From JAHWKV01 sp040905365 (GTDB taxonomy: Bacteria > Actinomycetota > CADDZG01 > JAHWKV01), in NCBI GenBank assembly GCA_040905365.1, contig JBBDRQ010000030.1, positions 1 to 45,741 of the forward strand: a DNA stretch of 45,741 nucleotides, given 5' to 3'. The position numbers were made by a program, and so were the translations under genes. The notes beneath the pieces were generated by a model. That model did no database searches, was not told the DNA's origin, and was given only the letters and a program-made list of their open reading frames with translations. Shown here one piece after another: positions 6,827 through 15,407 of the stretch (its first letter is position 1; the number at the start of each line of letters is the position of its first letter).

Positions 6827-8863
6827 ATGAAGGACGACGGTTCGGTACCCGGCTCGGCTGTGGCTACGCCGCGCCGCGCGGTGGTGCGAGAAGCGTTGTG
6901 GGGCAGCGCAGTCAAGCTCGATCCCCGTTTGCAGGTTCGCAACCCGATCATCTTCAGCATTTTCGTCGCCTCGGCGATGGTAACCATCCGCCTGTTGTTC
7001 GAGCTGGCGGGCGGACGGGCTGTGTCGTTCACGGTCGCCGTTGCTGTCGCCCTGTGGCTGACCGTGCTATCTGCCAATTTTGCAGAGGCTGTGGCCGAGG
7101 GACGCGGCAAGGCCCAGGCGGACTCCCTGCGCCGAACCCGCCAGGACTTGCTTGCATACTTGGTCGCCGAGGATGGCACCACCCTGGAAGTTCCAGCCGC
7201 GCATCTTGCTCTCGGGGACGTCGTACTGGTCGAAGCCGGTCAGCTGATCCCGGCGGACGGCGAGGTTATCGAGGGTATCGCCACCGTGGACGAGTCGGCG
7301 ATCACCGGTGAGTCGGCTCCCGTTATCCGCGAGCCGGGCGGAGACCGAGCGCACGTCACCGGAGGTACGAAGGTGCTCTCGGACTGGATCAAGGTTCGCG
7401 TCACGTCCGGGCCGGGCCAGTCTTTCTTGGACCGAATGATCTCTTTGGTAGAGGGATCCAAGCGTCAAAAGACACCCAGCGAGATTTACCTGACCATCTT
7501 GCTGGTGGCCTTCACCATTACCGCGCTGGCCGTGGTGATGACGTTGCAGCCTTTCGCCATCTACTCGGGATCCAGGATTCAGCCGGCGGCTTTGATCGCC
7601 CTTTTTGCGGCCCTGGTGCCCAGTACCGTCGGTGGTCTGGTCTTGGCGATCGGTATAGCGGGAATGAACCGGCTGGCCGAGCGTAAGGTCTTGGCCCTGA
7701 GCGGGCAGGTGGTGGAGGCCGCAGGGGACGTCACCACCTTGCTGCTCGACAAGACCGGGACGATCACATTGGGCAACCGCGAAGCCGTAGCTTTGCACCC
7801 CGCGGCCGGGGTAGACGCACAGTTGCTGGCCGACGTTGCGCAACTGGCCTCCCTGGCCGACGGGACCCCCGAAGGACGCTCGATCGTCGTGCTGACCAAG
7901 CGCCTGCACGGACTGCGGGGTCGCGAACTGGGGCAGGTGCGGCCGGTTCCATTCAGCGCCGATTCCCGTATGAGCGGGGTGGATGTCGACGGCGTCAGGA
8001 TTCGCAAAGGAGCGGTGGACGCCGTTGCGAAGTGGACCGGGCAACAGCCCGATCCCGGTTGTACGGCGGAGATTAACCGCATAGCCGGCGGGGGAGGCAC
8101 GCCGATTCTGGTCGCACGTGACGACGTTATCTTGGGGGTCGTCGAGCTACGGGACGTGATCAAGGAGGACCTTCCGGCCCGGTTTGATGATCTTCGCCGT
8201 ATGGGAGTTCGCACCGTCATGATCACCGGGGATAACCCTCGAACCGCGGCGACCGTGGCGAAGGAGGCGGGAGTGGATGATTACCTGGCTCAGGCCACTC
8301 CCGAGGACAAGCTCGCCTTAATACGATCCGAACAGTCCAAGGGTCGGGCGGTGGCGATGACCGGGGACGGTACCAACGATGCTCCCGCGCTTGCCGCGGC
8401 AGATGTGGGTGTGGCTATGCACGCGGGGTCCGCGGCGGCGATCGAGGCGGGCAACATGGTCGATTTGGACTCCAACCCGACCAAGCTCATCGACATAGTG
8501 CGGGCGGGAAAACAGTTTCTTATAACCCGCGGCGCTCTTACGACCTTCTCAACGGCCACCGACGTGGTTAAGTACGCAGTCATTCTCCCGGTCATGTTCT
8601 CGGGAGCCCACCCGGTGCTCGGCCAGCTCAACATCATGGGTCTGCGCAGCCCGGGCTCGGCCATTCTCTCCGCGGTAGTCTTCAACGCGCTGGTCATAGT
8701 TGCCCTGTTGCCGCTTGCGTTGCACGGAGTTCCATACCGGGCGGTAGGCGCCCAATCGCTGCTGCGGCGCAATTTGCTGCTGTACGGCGTGGGGGGGTTG
8801 GTTGCGCCGTTTTTTGGGATCAAGCTGGTCGATATGATCCTCGGATTCTTTCAGTTCCCATGA
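6827..8863 (+). CDS. kdpB: K+-transporting ATPase subunit B (P-type ATPase)
   Basis: A 678-residue P-type ATPase, the energising subunit of KdpFABC. The phosphorylated aspartate is in DKTGTITLG at about residue 308. The actuator motif is VDESAITGESAPVIRE near 155, the hinge motif MTGDGTNDAPALA near 512, and the P-domain TGDNPRTAATVAKEAGVDD precedes it. It starts at ATG 6827. The stop overlaps the kdpC start as ATGA, so the two are translationally coupled. All key residues are present, so the pump should be functional. Confidence 0.97.
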   Translation: MKDDGSVPGSAVATPRRAVVREALWGSAVKLDPRLQVRNPIIFSIFVASAMVTIRLLFELAGGRAVSFTVAVAVALWLTVLSANFAEAVAEGRGKAQADSLRRTRQDLLAYLVAEDGTTLEVPAAHLALGDVVLVEAGQLIPADGEVIEGIATVDESAITGESAPVIREPGGDRAHVTGGTKVLSDWIKVRVTSGPGQSFLDRMISLVEGSKRQKTPSEIYLTILLVAFTITALAVVMTLQPFAIYSGSRIQPAALIALFAALVPSTVGGLVLAIGIAGMNRLAERKVLALSGQVVEAAGDVTTLLLDKTGTITLGNREAVALHPAAGVDAQLLADVAQLASLADGTPEGRSIVVLTKRLHGLRGRELGQVRPVPFSADSRMSGVDVDGVRIRKGAVDAVAKWTGQQPDPGCTAEINRIAGGGGTPILVARDDVILGVVELRDVIKEDLPARFDDLRRMGVRTVMITGDNPRTAATVAKEAGVDDYLAQATPEDKLALIRSEQSKGRAVAMTGDGTNDAPALAAADVGVAMHAGSAAAIEAGNMVDLDSNPTKLIDIVRAGKQFLITRGALTTFSTATDVVKYAVILPVMFSGAHPVLGQLNIMGLRSPGSAILSAVVFNALVIVALLPLALHGVPYRAVGAQSLLRRNLLLYGVGGLVAPFFGIKLVDMILGFFQFP

Positions 8864-9441
8864 TGCGGGTGATCAGAAGGGCGCTGCTGGTTACCCTGGT
8901 TCTCACGCTCATTACCGGGGTCGTTTACCCGCTGACGGTCACGGTCGTGGGTCAGCTGGCTTTCCCCGACCAGGCGGAGGGGTCGCTTATTCGGGAGAAC
9001 GGCACCGTGGTCGGCAGCCGTCTGATAGGGCAGGCCTGGCAGGGCGAGCGGTGGCTGTACGGGCGGCCTTCGGCGGTTGACTACGATGCAAGCACCTCGG
9101 GAGGATCCAATTTGGGCCCCGCCTCCAGGGAGCTGGCCGATGCTATTGGTAGCCGAGCGGAGGAGGTCTTGGCGCTGGAGAACCCCTACCACCCGGGCAT
9201 TTCCATCGACGACATACCGTCCGACCTGTTGCTGGCCTCCGGCAGTGGACTGGACCCGGAGATTTCCCCGGGGGCTGCACGGTTCCAGGCCCCCAGAGTG
9301 GCGGCGGTGCGGGGGGTGCCGTTGGCGAAGGTGTTTGACTTGATAGACGCGTATGCGCGGCGACCGCCGCTGGACCTTTTCGGCTCGGAGCGGGTCAACG
9401 TCTTGGAGATCAACCGTGCTTTGGAAGCGATGGAGCACTAG
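8860..9441 (+). CDS. kdpC: K+-transporting ATPase subunit C
   Basis: A 193-residue protein with one N-terminal membrane helix (residues ~8-28) and a periplasmic-side domain. Typical KdpC signatures are visible: GRPSAVDYDASTSGGSNLG and LLLASGSGLDPEISPGAA. KdpC acts as a catalytic chaperone of KdpB. The start overlaps kdpB (ATGA). The last codons lie inside a terminator palindrome at 9432-9447, so this is probably the last gene of the kdpFABC transcript. Confidence 0.95.
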   Translation: MMRVIRRALLVTLVLTLITGVVYPLTVTVVGQLAFPDQAEGSLIRENGTVVGSRLIGQAWQGERWLYGRPSAVDYDASTSGGSNLGPASRELADAIGSRAEEVLALENPYHPGISIDDIPSDLLLASGSGLDPEISPGAARFQAPRVAAVRGVPLAKVFDLIDAYARRPPLDLFGSERVNVLEINRALEAMEH

Positions 9442-9457
9442 TGCTCCCGACTTTTTT
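9432..9457 (+). terminator. rho-independent terminator after kdpC
   Basis: The perfect 16-base palindrome GGAGCACTAGTGCTCC (9432-9447) overlaps the kdpC stop. Four bases later comes a run of six T (9452-9457). This is the clearest intrinsic terminator in the window. It separates the pump genes from the sensor genes. Confidence 0.7.
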
Positions 9458-9489
9458 ATCCCGACGGCTTTGACGAACTGGGCTTAGCG

Positions 9490-10674
9490 ATGGAAAAGGA
9501 GACCAGCAGCAGCGAGGCCGCGGGTTCTGAATCCGTAGAGGCCCTCGTAGGCCAGGTCGTCGCCGAGCCGGTCCGGGAAACGTATTGGACCAGGCAGGAA
9601 GCCGAGAGCCGGAAGCTGGGACGCCTCACCGTCTACCTGGGGTCGGCCCCGGGCGTTGGCAAGACCTACGCGATGCTTTCCGAAGGCCAGCGTCGCAAGG
9701 CCAGAGGGGCGGACGTGGTGGTCGGCTTCGTCCAGACCTATGGGCGGCCCAAGACCATTGAGATGACCAAGGGCCTGGAAAAGGCGCGCGGGCGCATTCT
9801 GCCCTACAGGGGCGGCCAGTTCGACGAGATGAATGTCGAGGCCATCATAGAGCGACGTCCGCAGGTGGTGTTGATCGATGAGCTCGCTCACACCAACATT
9901 CCCGGCAGCCGTCGGGCCAAGCGCTGGGAAGACGTCCTCGATGTGCTGGCCGAGGGTATCAACGTCATAACCACCGTCAACATTCAGCACGTTGCAAGCC
10001 TCAACGATGTGGTTGCGCAAACCACCGGCATTCGCCAGCAGGAAACCGTGCCCGACTGGGTGCTGGATCTGGCGGATCAAATCGAGCTGGTGGACATGTC
10101 GCCGTACGCGCTTAGGCGGCGTATGGTGCACGGGAACGTATACCCGGATCCCAACAAGGCCGAACTGGCTCTTCGCCGGTTTTTCACCGAGGAAAACCTC
10201 ACCGCCTTGAGGGAGCTGGCGCTGATGCGCGTGGCCAACGTGGTCGATCGGGACTTGCTGGAGAAATGGTCCAAGAACAAGGCCCCCGAAACCAGAGAAC
10301 GGGTGATGGTGTGTGTGGACGATGGTCCGAGATCCGAAGATCTGATTCGCCGGGGAGCCCGCATGGCGGGTCGTCTCGGCGGAGATTTGCTGGTCTTGCA
10401 TGTCCAGACCGGCCACAAGGATCTCAGTACGGAATGGGCTAAACGGACTCAGTTTCTGGTGCGCGAGCTGGGGGGTGAGTTCCACGTCCAAAAGGCCGAA
10501 GATCCGGTGGAGGAGGCGCTGGCGTTCGCGTCGCGGCAAAAGATTACCCAGATCGTCGTGGGGGAGTCGCCACGGTCCAGGTGGAAGGAATTGATTGGAG
10601 GGTCGTTTGTGGCCAACCTGATTCGCAGAGCCTCCGAGGTGGATATCCACGTGATATCGCAGCAGGAGCGATGA
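9490..10674 (+). CDS. kdpD: KdpD N-terminal sensor and Usp domains, stand-alone protein
   Basis: A 394-residue protein equal to the cytoplasmic N-terminal half of KdpD. The Walker A-like GSAPGVGKT is at residues 51-59, followed by VGFVQTYGRPKT and the diagnostic DELAHTNIPGSRRAKRWEDV and NVITTVNIQHVASLNDVV. A universal-stress-protein domain begins near residue 272 (RVMVCVDDGPRSEDLIRRGA). There are no membrane helices and no histidine kinase domain. The stop is followed after 13 bases by a separate histidine kinase gene, so together they form a KdpD cut between the Usp domain and the membrane domain. In canonical KdpD this half senses K+ and, in some species, c-di-AMP. Confidence 0.9.
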   Translation: MEKETSSSEAAGSESVEALVGQVVAEPVRETYWTRQEAESRKLGRLTVYLGSAPGVGKTYAMLSEGQRRKARGADVVVGFVQTYGRPKTIEMTKGLEKARGRILPYRGGQFDEMNVEAIIERRPQVVLIDELAHTNIPGSRRAKRWEDVLDVLAEGINVITTVNIQHVASLNDVVAQTTGIRQQETVPDWVLDLADQIELVDMSPYALRRRMVHGNVYPDPNKAELALRRFFTEENLTALRELALMRVANVVDRDLLEKWSKNKAPETRERVMVCVDDGPRSEDLIRRGARMAGRLGGDLLVLHVQTGHKDLSTEWAKRTQFLVRELGGEFHVQKAEDPVEEALAFASRQKITQIVVGESPRSRWKELIGGSFVANLIRRASEVDIHVISQQER

Positions 10675-10687
10675 GGGGGCCGGCGCT

Positions 10688-12022
10688 TTGAACGACAAGT
10701 TGCACAAGCCCGGCCCGGCTGGTTCTCGGGCGTCACGCCTGAACCCTGGGTATATGGCGGCCGCCGGAGTCGTTGGAGCCCTGTCCGCGCCTTTAGTGGC
10801 GCTGCGAGATCATCTCGCGCCGCTGGCGAAGGGTCTTGGGTTCTTGCTGGTTGTGGTGCTGGCGGCGGCGGTGGGGAGCCTGCTGAATCGCTCTCGCGAA
10901 CGAGACGCGGTTGCCGAGGCGCGCCGCCGGGAGCTCGAGACGCTGCAGTCGCTGTCCGGTTGTCTGTTCGAAAGTTACTCGCGCCGGCAGAGCTACCAGG
11001 ACGCGGTTCACAAGATTGTCGAGGAGTTCGGCTTCGAGCAGGGATCGCTGTTCGTGTACAGACAGGGAGGTCTAACGGAGCAGGTGGCGGTGGGCGCCGA
11101 GCCCGGGACGCTGACTCCCTGGTGGGAGCCGGCGACGATCGGCCGGTCGGAAAGGCTGCCGTTGCTTATCGGTGAACAAGCCATTGGCGTCCTCGTTTTG
11201 TGGGTAGAGGATCGGTCTCCTTTAAGCCGGACGCAGAGCCGTATCCTCCGCGGCGTTTGCGATCAACTGGCTCTGGTCTTGGAGGGGGAGCGCCTCAGGG
11301 AGATTGAGTCGGACATAGCGGACCTTCGCCGGGTCGACTCACAGCGCAAGGCTCTTCTGGTCGCGGTCTCCCATGAGCTCCAAAGTCCGCTTGCGTCCAT
11401 CCAGGCCACGGTGACTGATTTGCTGACCGACGGTGTCCACAGCGACCGGGAGGGGATCGGCGAGGCCTTGCACGGCATTTACGTGGAGGCGGAGAGGCTA
11501 ACCGGCCTGGTCGCGAACCTGCTGGACATATCGCGTATAGAGGGCGGTCTGTTGGAGCCCCGGCTCCAGGACGTTTCTTTGGATGAGGTCGTCGGCAAAG
11601 CTGTCGAGCGGGTTCGAATCCATCGTCCAGGGCTCAAGATCTATGTGTCGGCCTACGAGAGTGACGTGGTACGGGCCGATCCGCAGTTCTTGGATCGGGT
11701 GCTGGCCAACCTGTTCGACAACGCTGTCCGGGCTTCGGGAACCGGGGCCGATCGGATCGAGGTGCTGGTGACCGAAGAGGGTGGGTACGCGAAGGTGGCC
11801 GTCGTCGATCACGGGGAGGGCTTACCGCACGAGGGTCGGGAGCGGTTGTTCTATCCGTTTTACGAACTCGACGAGCGCCACCAGCGCCTGGGCGCCGGAG
11901 TTGGCTTGGCGATCGTAAAGGGCTTCGTTTCGCTCATGGGCGGCGAAGTGTGGGTAGAGGACACACCGGGCGGGGGAGCGACCGTTGCTTTCTCGCTGCC
12001 GTCTGCAGGACGTGAGGCTTAG
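10688..12022 (+). CDS. membrane-anchored sensor histidine kinase with GAF domain (KdpD C-terminal half)
   Basis: A 444-residue kinase starting at TTG 10688, with GAGGGG eight or so bases upstream overlapping the preceding stop. It has two hydrophobic segments (~22-40 and ~47-66), a coiled linker, a GAF-like domain (~85-200) and a HisKA domain with phospho-acceptor H229 in VSHELQSPLASIQ. The HATPase motifs are NLFDNAVRAS, VDHGEGLP and GAGVGLAIVKG. The domain order after the membrane part matches KdpD. Only two membrane segments are evident, against four in E. coli KdpD. No response regulator (kdpE) follows; the next gene is convergent. Confidence 0.88.
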   Translation: MNDKLHKPGPAGSRASRLNPGYMAAAGVVGALSAPLVALRDHLAPLAKGLGFLLVVVLAAAVGSLLNRSRERDAVAEARRRELETLQSLSGCLFESYSRRQSYQDAVHKIVEEFGFEQGSLFVYRQGGLTEQVAVGAEPGTLTPWWEPATIGRSERLPLLIGEQAIGVLVLWVEDRSPLSRTQSRILRGVCDQLALVLEGERLREIESDIADLRRVDSQRKALLVAVSHELQSPLASIQATVTDLLTDGVHSDREGIGEALHGIYVEAERLTGLVANLLDISRIEGGLLEPRLQDVSLDEVVGKAVERVRIHRPGLKIYVSAYESDVVRADPQFLDRVLANLFDNAVRASGTGADRIEVLVTEEGGYAKVAVVDHGEGLPHEGRERLFYPFYELDERHQRLGAGVGLAIVKGFVSLMGGEVWVEDTPGGGATVAFSLPSAGREA

Positions 12023-12046
12023 GCGGATCCGTGCCGGTAAAACGGC

Positions 12047-12086
12047 TGCCGCCGGAGGAAGAGCGACAACTCAACCTCCAGCGGCA
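12047..12086. terminator. bidirectional terminator-like hairpin
   Basis: TGCCGCCGGAGG (12047-12058) pairs with CCTCCAGCGGCA (12075-12086), a 12-base stem with one mismatch and a 16-base loop. It lies between the convergent histidine kinase and the binding-protein gene. There is no T run on either side, so strength is uncertain. Confidence 0.5.
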
Positions 12087-12104
12087 CCCGTAACGAGCTT
12101 CAGG

Positions 12105-13031
12105 TCAGCTCATCCAGCCGTCGGCGAGTGCCCGGTTGTCCGGATCGCTCAGCCATTCCTCAACGGCTTGCTGCTCTTCGCCCTGGGAGTACTCGTTGAT
12201 TACCAGCTGCTCCAGAGAAGCCAGAGCGTCGTCGGGCAACTCGAAGTTCGCCAGCCATCCCGCGAGCTCGGGGAAGTCGTCCGAGAAGCCGGGCCGGCCG
12301 AGCACGTGCAGATTCTCCGCATCGCCCATCGCGCCTTCCGGGTCCTCGAGGTCCTTGATGTCGTATGAGGCGTACGCCCAGTGCGGGTGCCACAGGGTCA
12401 CCACGATGGGCTCGTCCCTGTCGAGGGCTCGCTCCAACTCGGCGAGCATTGCGGGCGTGCTGCCCTCCAGTACCTCATAGTCCTCCAAGCCGTAGGTGGG
12501 CACGGCCTCCTCGCGGGTGACGCGCATCAAACCGGCGCCCGGCTCGATGCCTACGATACGGCCCTCGAACATGTCGGCCTTGCCCTGCAGGTCGCCGATG
12601 GTCTGTATGTCATCTAGGTTGGCCGGTACCGCCAGGTTAAGTGTCCCGCTGTCGTACCAGACGCCCACGTCCTCGAGCTCGTCCCCGAAGCGCTCCCAGT
12701 AGTCGGCGTGAGTCGCGGGCAGCCAGCCGTCCAGGAAGACGTCGACGTCACCGTCGGCAAGGCCCTGGTACACGGGCGCTACATCGAGCTGGGTCAGGCT
12801 CACTTGATAACCCTCTTCTTCGAGCAGGTACTTCCAAAGGTGGGTGACGGCGACGTCTTCGTCCCAGGGGATCCACCCTATGTTGACGCTCGGACCGTCG
12901 CCGTCCGCTGCGCCGGTGGTGCCGGTGTCACCATTGCCGCAGGCTGCGGTGAGCAGCGCGAGTGCGGCCAGGATGGCAACGACCATTATTGCGCGCGGGG
13001 TTCGTCTCCGGTTGGTAGCTCTATAGGTCAT
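12105..13031 (-). CDS. glycine betaine/proline ABC transporter substrate-binding lipoprotein
   Basis: A 308-residue binding protein of the OpuAC/ProX family. The signal peptide ends in the lipobox LLTAAC with the lipidated Cys31. The mature part contains VNIGWIPWDEDVAVTHLWKY, a DVFLDGWLPATHADYW segment and TLWHPHWAYASYDIKDLEDP, rich in the Trp and Tyr residues that form the betaine cage in this family. ATG 13031 is chosen because AGGAGGGG lies immediately upstream. It is the third gene of a minus-strand operon (ATPase, permease, binding protein), 36 bases after the permease. It captures compatible solutes for osmoprotection; the exact ligand is inferred. Confidence 0.92.
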   Translation of the reverse strand: MTYRATNRRRTPRAIMVVAILAALALLTAACGNGDTGTTGAADGDGPSVNIGWIPWDEDVAVTHLWKYLLEEEGYQVSLTQLDVAPVYQGLADGDVDVFLDGWLPATHADYWERFGDELEDVGVWYDSGTLNLAVPANLDDIQTIGDLQGKADMFEGRIVGIEPGAGLMRVTREEAVPTYGLEDYEVLEGSTPAMLAELERALDRDEPIVVTLWHPHWAYASYDIKDLEDPEGAMGDAENLHVLGRPGFSDDFPELAGWLANFELPDDALASLEQLVINEYSQGEEQQAVEEWLSDPDNRALADGWMS

Positions 13032-13067
13032 GAGCCCCTCCTTTCCTTTCGGTTGACGCATTGATGG

Positions 13068-13928
13068 TTATTTCGTCGCGGCCGCGGCTACGCGCGCGGA
13101 CGATTTGTCGCCGATCGCTCCGGTTAGCCTATCGAGGAAGATGGCCAGGATGACCACGGCCAGCCCGCCCTCGAAGCCGAGGCCGATGTTCAAACGCGTG
13201 ATCCCCCGGAATACGACGGCCCCCAGACCGCCGGCGCCCACGATTCCGGCGATTACTACCATCGACAGTGCCAGCATGATCACCTGGTTTATGCCGGCCA
13301 TGATGGTGGGCATGGCCAGAGGCACCTGAATGCGGGTCAGTATCTGCATGGGCGCCGAGCCGAAAGCGTGCCCGGCCTCGACCACCTCGCGGTCGACCTG
13401 CCGGATGCCGAGCTCGGTGAGTCTCACCGCGGGCGGCATGGCGAAAACTATGGTGGCCACCGCACCGGGTACTTTGCCGATACCGAAGAAGATGATGGCG
13501 GGAATCAGGTAAACGAAGGCGGGCATCGTCTGCATGAAGTCCAGGCCCGGCCGCAGGATCGATCCCACCGTGGTGGAGCGGCCGGCCGCAATACCGGCAG
13601 GGATGCCGATCGCCACTGCGATGAGGCTGGACACCAGGACCAGTGACAGCGTCAACAGGGCGTCGTCCCACAACCGCATGCCTTCGATCACGCTAAATGC
13701 CGCCAGCGTGAACACGCCGAAGCCGAGGCTGCGGATCCGCCACGCGAGTACGGCAAAGATTATTGCCAGCAGGAAGGGGGGAGGCCAGGCCAGCAGATCC
13801 TCCAACCCCTCGATCAGAGCCCCGATGACGTTGTCTATAAGGTCGAACAGAGGTCCGAAGTTGTCGGTGAGCCATTCGACCGCGCGTTCGACGCGATCGC
13901 CGAGCGGGATGCGGGGAACCTCAAGCAT
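13068..13928 (-). CDS. glycine betaine/proline ABC transporter permease (ProW-like)
   Basis: A 286-residue membrane protein with about six helices and the BPD_transp_1 loop around VRLTELGIRQVDREVVEAGHA, followed by FGSAPMQILTRIQVPLAMPT, the EAA motif that docks on the ATPase. GMNQ-type sequence appears as GINQVIMLALSMVVIAGIVG. The ATG at 13928 overlaps the end of the ATPase gene by eight bases, so the genes are coupled. It forms the channel of the betaine/proline uptake system in the cytoplasmic membrane. Confidence 0.92.
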   Translation of the reverse strand: MLEVPRIPLGDRVERAVEWLTDNFGPLFDLIDNVIGALIEGLEDLLAWPPPFLLAIIFAVLAWRIRSLGFGVFTLAAFSVIEGMRLWDDALLTLSLVLVSSLIAVAIGIPAGIAAGRSTTVGSILRPGLDFMQTMPAFVYLIPAIIFFGIGKVPGAVATIVFAMPPAVRLTELGIRQVDREVVEAGHAFGSAPMQILTRIQVPLAMPTIMAGINQVIMLALSMVVIAGIVGAGGLGAVVFRGITRLNIGLGFEGGLAVVILAIFLDRLTGAIGDKSSARVAAAATK

Positions 13929-15144
13929 CGCTCATCGAACCTTCTTGTGTCTCACCCTCAAAAGAATGATCTTCTCCCAGCGCGTTGAGCAGGGTGACGC
14001 GGGGGATTACACCGACCAGCCGCCCCTCGTCATCGACCACCGCTAAGGGCAGAGGGCTGGATGCAGCCGGGGCGAACAGCTCGACCAGGGGTGTGTCGGG
14101 TTTGACCCGTTCGAAGTCCTGAGTGAGCAGTGCTTCGACGCTGCGGTCGCCTCGCTTCGATGCCTCGACCGCGTCGGTGTCGCGCAGCACGCCTCGCATG
14201 CGCCTGTGGGGACCGATCACGAACACCGCCGACACCTGGCTCTTGCGCATCGCTTCAATTGCAAGGCGGGGACCTTCGTTCGGACCCACGATCGCCAGCG
14301 GATCCTCCATGACCGAGCTTGCCGTCAGGACCCGGGACCGATCCACGTCCTGAACAAAGCTTGCGACGTAGTCGTTGGCCGGCTCCTGCAGGATCTCCTC
14401 GGCGGTGCCGATCTGCACGATGCTTCCATCCTTCATCATGGCGATGCGGTCGCCGATCCTCATGGCCTCGTTGAGGTCGTGGGTTATGAACACGACCGTG
14501 TTACCCAGCTCGGATTGAAGCTCCAAGAGCTGATCCTGCATCTCGCGGCGGATCAACGGGTCCAGGGCGCTGAAGGCTTCGTCCATCAGCAGGATGTCGG
14601 CGTCGGTGGCCAGGGCTCGAGCCAGGCCGACTCGCTGCTGCATCCCGCCCGAGAGTTGCTGGGGGTATTTGTCCTCCCAGCCGTCCAATCCGACAACGGC
14701 GAGCGCCCGGCGGGCTCTTTCGGAGCGTTTGGCCCGTTCCATCCCGCTTGCCTCAAGGCCCCAGGCCGCGTTCTCCAGGACCGTTCGGTGGGGGAACAGC
14801 GCGAAGTGCTGGAACACCATGCTGACCTTCTCTGCCCGAAGGCGACGTAGCTCCTTGGTGTCGAGCGCCGTCACGTCTTCGCCGTCGATCAGTACCTGAC
14901 CCGAGCTCGGTTCGTGGAGCCGGTTGATCGTGCGCACCAAGGTCGACTTGCCCGAACCCGACAAGCCCATGACGACGAAGACCTCCCCGGGCTCAACGGT
15001 GAAGGTGGCGTCGATGACCGCCGCGAGGGTCCCGGTCTTTTCCTGAACCTCGTTGCGCGGGGCGCCCGAACGCAGAGCTTCGATGGCCCCCTTGGGGTCG
15101 GGGCCGAACATCTTGTAGATGTTGCGCAGTTCGATACGGGCCAT
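13921..15144 (-). CDS. glycine betaine/proline ABC transporter ATP-binding protein with CBS domains (ProV-like)
   Basis: A 407-residue ATPase. Walker A is GLSGSGKST near residue 60, the signature LSGGMQQRVGLARA near 172, and Walker B ILLMDEAFSALDP near 193. After the ATPase domain come tandem CBS domains (~285-395; AVFVIGPHRRMRGVLRDTDA and PLAVVDDEGRLVGVIPRVTL). CBS pairs in this family sense ionic strength or, in some species, c-di-AMP. The start is ATG 15144; a TAAAAT -10 candidate lies about 16 bases upstream. It is first in the operon. The next gene on the other side is divergent. Confidence 0.93.
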   Translation of the reverse strand: MARIELRNIYKMFGPDPKGAIEALRSGAPRNEVQEKTGTLAAVIDATFTVEPGEVFVVMGLSGSGKSTLVRTINRLHEPSSGQVLIDGEDVTALDTKELRRLRAEKVSMVFQHFALFPHRTVLENAAWGLEASGMERAKRSERARRALAVVGLDGWEDKYPQQLSGGMQQRVGLARALATDADILLMDEAFSALDPLIRREMQDQLLELQSELGNTVVFITHDLNEAMRIGDRIAMMKDGSIVQIGTAEEILQEPANDYVASFVQDVDRSRVLTASSVMEDPLAIVGPNEGPRLAIEAMRKSQVSAVFVIGPHRRMRGVLRDTDAVEASKRGDRSVEALLTQDFERVKPDTPLVELFAPAASSPLPLAVVDDEGRLVGVIPRVTLLNALGEDHSFEGETQEGSMSDA

Positions 15145-15160
15145 ATAAATCTCTCAAGCA

Positions 15161-15166
15161 ATTTTA
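15161..15166 (-). promoter_or_regulatory. candidate -10 box of the betaine uptake operon
   Basis: On the minus strand TAAAAT lies 16 bases before ATG 15144, which implies a very short leader with a weak GAGAGA ribosome site. No clear -35 is visible. Confidence 0.35.
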
Positions 15167-15206
15167 GCTTACGCGCTTTGTGGTACTGAGGTGAACATAC
15201 ACCCCC

Positions 15207-15240
15207 GGTCCCGAGTCTCTAAATGTCGAGAGGGTCCCGA
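15207..15240. repeat. direct repeat GGTCCCGA in the proV-copB divergent region
   Basis: GGTCCCGA occurs at 15207-15214 and again at 15233-15240, start to start 26 bases. Between them is a short inverted pair, CTCT and AGAG. The repeats lie between divergent genes for osmolyte uptake and copper export and may bind a regulator. No match to a known copper operator was recognised. Confidence 0.35.
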
Positions 15241-15267
15241 AAATCTTCAATCGGCAGGTTTTGTGCC

Positions 15268-15273
15268 TACAAT
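15268..15273 (+). promoter_or_regulatory. candidate -10 box for copper ATPase gene
   Basis: TACAAT on the plus strand, with a weak TTCAAT-like -35 about 16 bases upstream (15246-15251). Transcription would start near 15280, giving a leader of about 130 bases to ATG 15408 or about 35 to ATG 15315. Confidence 0.4.
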
Positions 15274-15407
15274 CTGCGGTAGTGGGTGCATCGCTGGACT
15301 AAAGTTTGTCCCTCATGACTTGCGACGAAGTCCGGCGGGCTCGATTCCCGGAAGATGGGGCGAACGCCCGATGCGCCCGGGCGCGTGCCGGGACGACCTC
15401 GGTGATA

